A DNA stretch of 53,276 nucleotides from Ga0074139 sp046336825. Lineage in GTDB: Bacteria; Bdellovibrionota; Bdellovibrionia; Bdellovibrionales; Bdellovibrionaceae. The notes beneath the pieces were generated by a model that saw only the letters and a list, made by a program, of their open reading frames with translations, did no database searches and had not been told where the DNA came from. A program made the translations under genes and the position numbers. The stretch lies in assembly GCA_046336825.1 (NCBI GenBank), contig JBKDFX010000020.1, positions 1 to 53,276 on the forward strand, read 5' to 3'. Position 1 is the first letter of the stretch. The number at the start of each line of letters is the position of its first letter. Positions 53,177 to 53,276 of the stretch are shown in pieces.

Positions 53177-53276
53177 AGTTCTTAAAAAATAGTCTATCAA
53201 TTGAAAAACCTCAATCCTTTGACAGGAATTAGAAAATGTTTATTCGTTTTTCCCACGTCATGCTTAGCACACCTCC

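Noticed and set aside
1..53276. tRNA, rRNA, CRISPR array, phage genes
   Set aside because: None seen on either strand by reading; no regular short repeats and no structural phage proteins.

Overview
The window looks like a chromosome segment from a low-GC Bdellovibrionota bacterium, close to Bdellovibrio or its relatives. Evidence: a complete C5 heme pathway packed in one cluster, a TIGR02147-type regulator (a family almost restricted to Bdellovibrio-like bacteria and Fibrobacter), lipoproteins with the FQNCG-type lipobox, and many secreted proteins without known domains. This is judged from protein flavour only; no database was searched.

Layout. (1) 1-2.5 kb: a probable redox/metal-handling operon on the plus strand (membrane DsbD/UreH-like fragment, redoxin, YtkA-like lipoprotein, outer-membrane barrel). 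(2) 2.6-6.1 kb: a large Ig-repeat lipoprotein gene with an apparent +1 frameshift, meeting a FAD amine-oxidase-like gene tail to tail. (3) 6.1-13.8 kb: a six-gene minus-strand operon made only of exported, cysteine-containing proteins of unknown function; one has a caspase/DUF4347-like His-Cys pattern. (4) 14-20.3 kb: an exported ParB-like protein, a small membrane protein, then a metal-acquisition locus: two paralogous exported proteins (one with a His-rich tail), a thioredoxin-like protein, a TonB-dependent receptor, a TonB protein and a Fur/Zur-type regulator. The same 15-base palindrome TGCAAC-N3-GTTGCA occurs in both divergent promoter regions of this locus. (5) 20.3-24.3 kb: a decayed efflux remnant (TolC-like gene with an in-frame TGA, 5'-truncated companion), an exported Bdellovibrio-type protein and the TIGR02147 regulator.

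(6) 24.6-37.4 kb: an accessory island bounded by two direct, partly degenerate copies of an IS91-family transposase 3' end. It carries a BASS-type transporter with an ArsR-type regulator and twin operators, gene fragments meeting at a rearrangement junction (GCS2 ligase), a TetR-controlled single-polypeptide fusion of an RND inner-membrane pump with a TolC-type outer-membrane factor, a LysR regulator and small orphan genes. The right copy has cut off the front of a DUF3047-like gene.

(7) 38.4-49.2 kb: the heme cluster: hemB divergent from hemA-hemC/D-hemL-(sensor kinase-response regulator)-hemE-hemN-hemY-hemH, nearly all with overlapping stop/start codons, covering every step from glutamyl-tRNA to heme. 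HemA is strikingly short and HemD is a weakly conserved domain fused to HemC. (8) 49.2-53.2 kb: alpha/beta hydrolase, outer-membrane barrel protein, two small exported/membrane coiled-coil proteins and an exported glycerophosphodiester phosphodiesterase.

No tRNA, rRNA, CRISPR array or replication origin was recognised.
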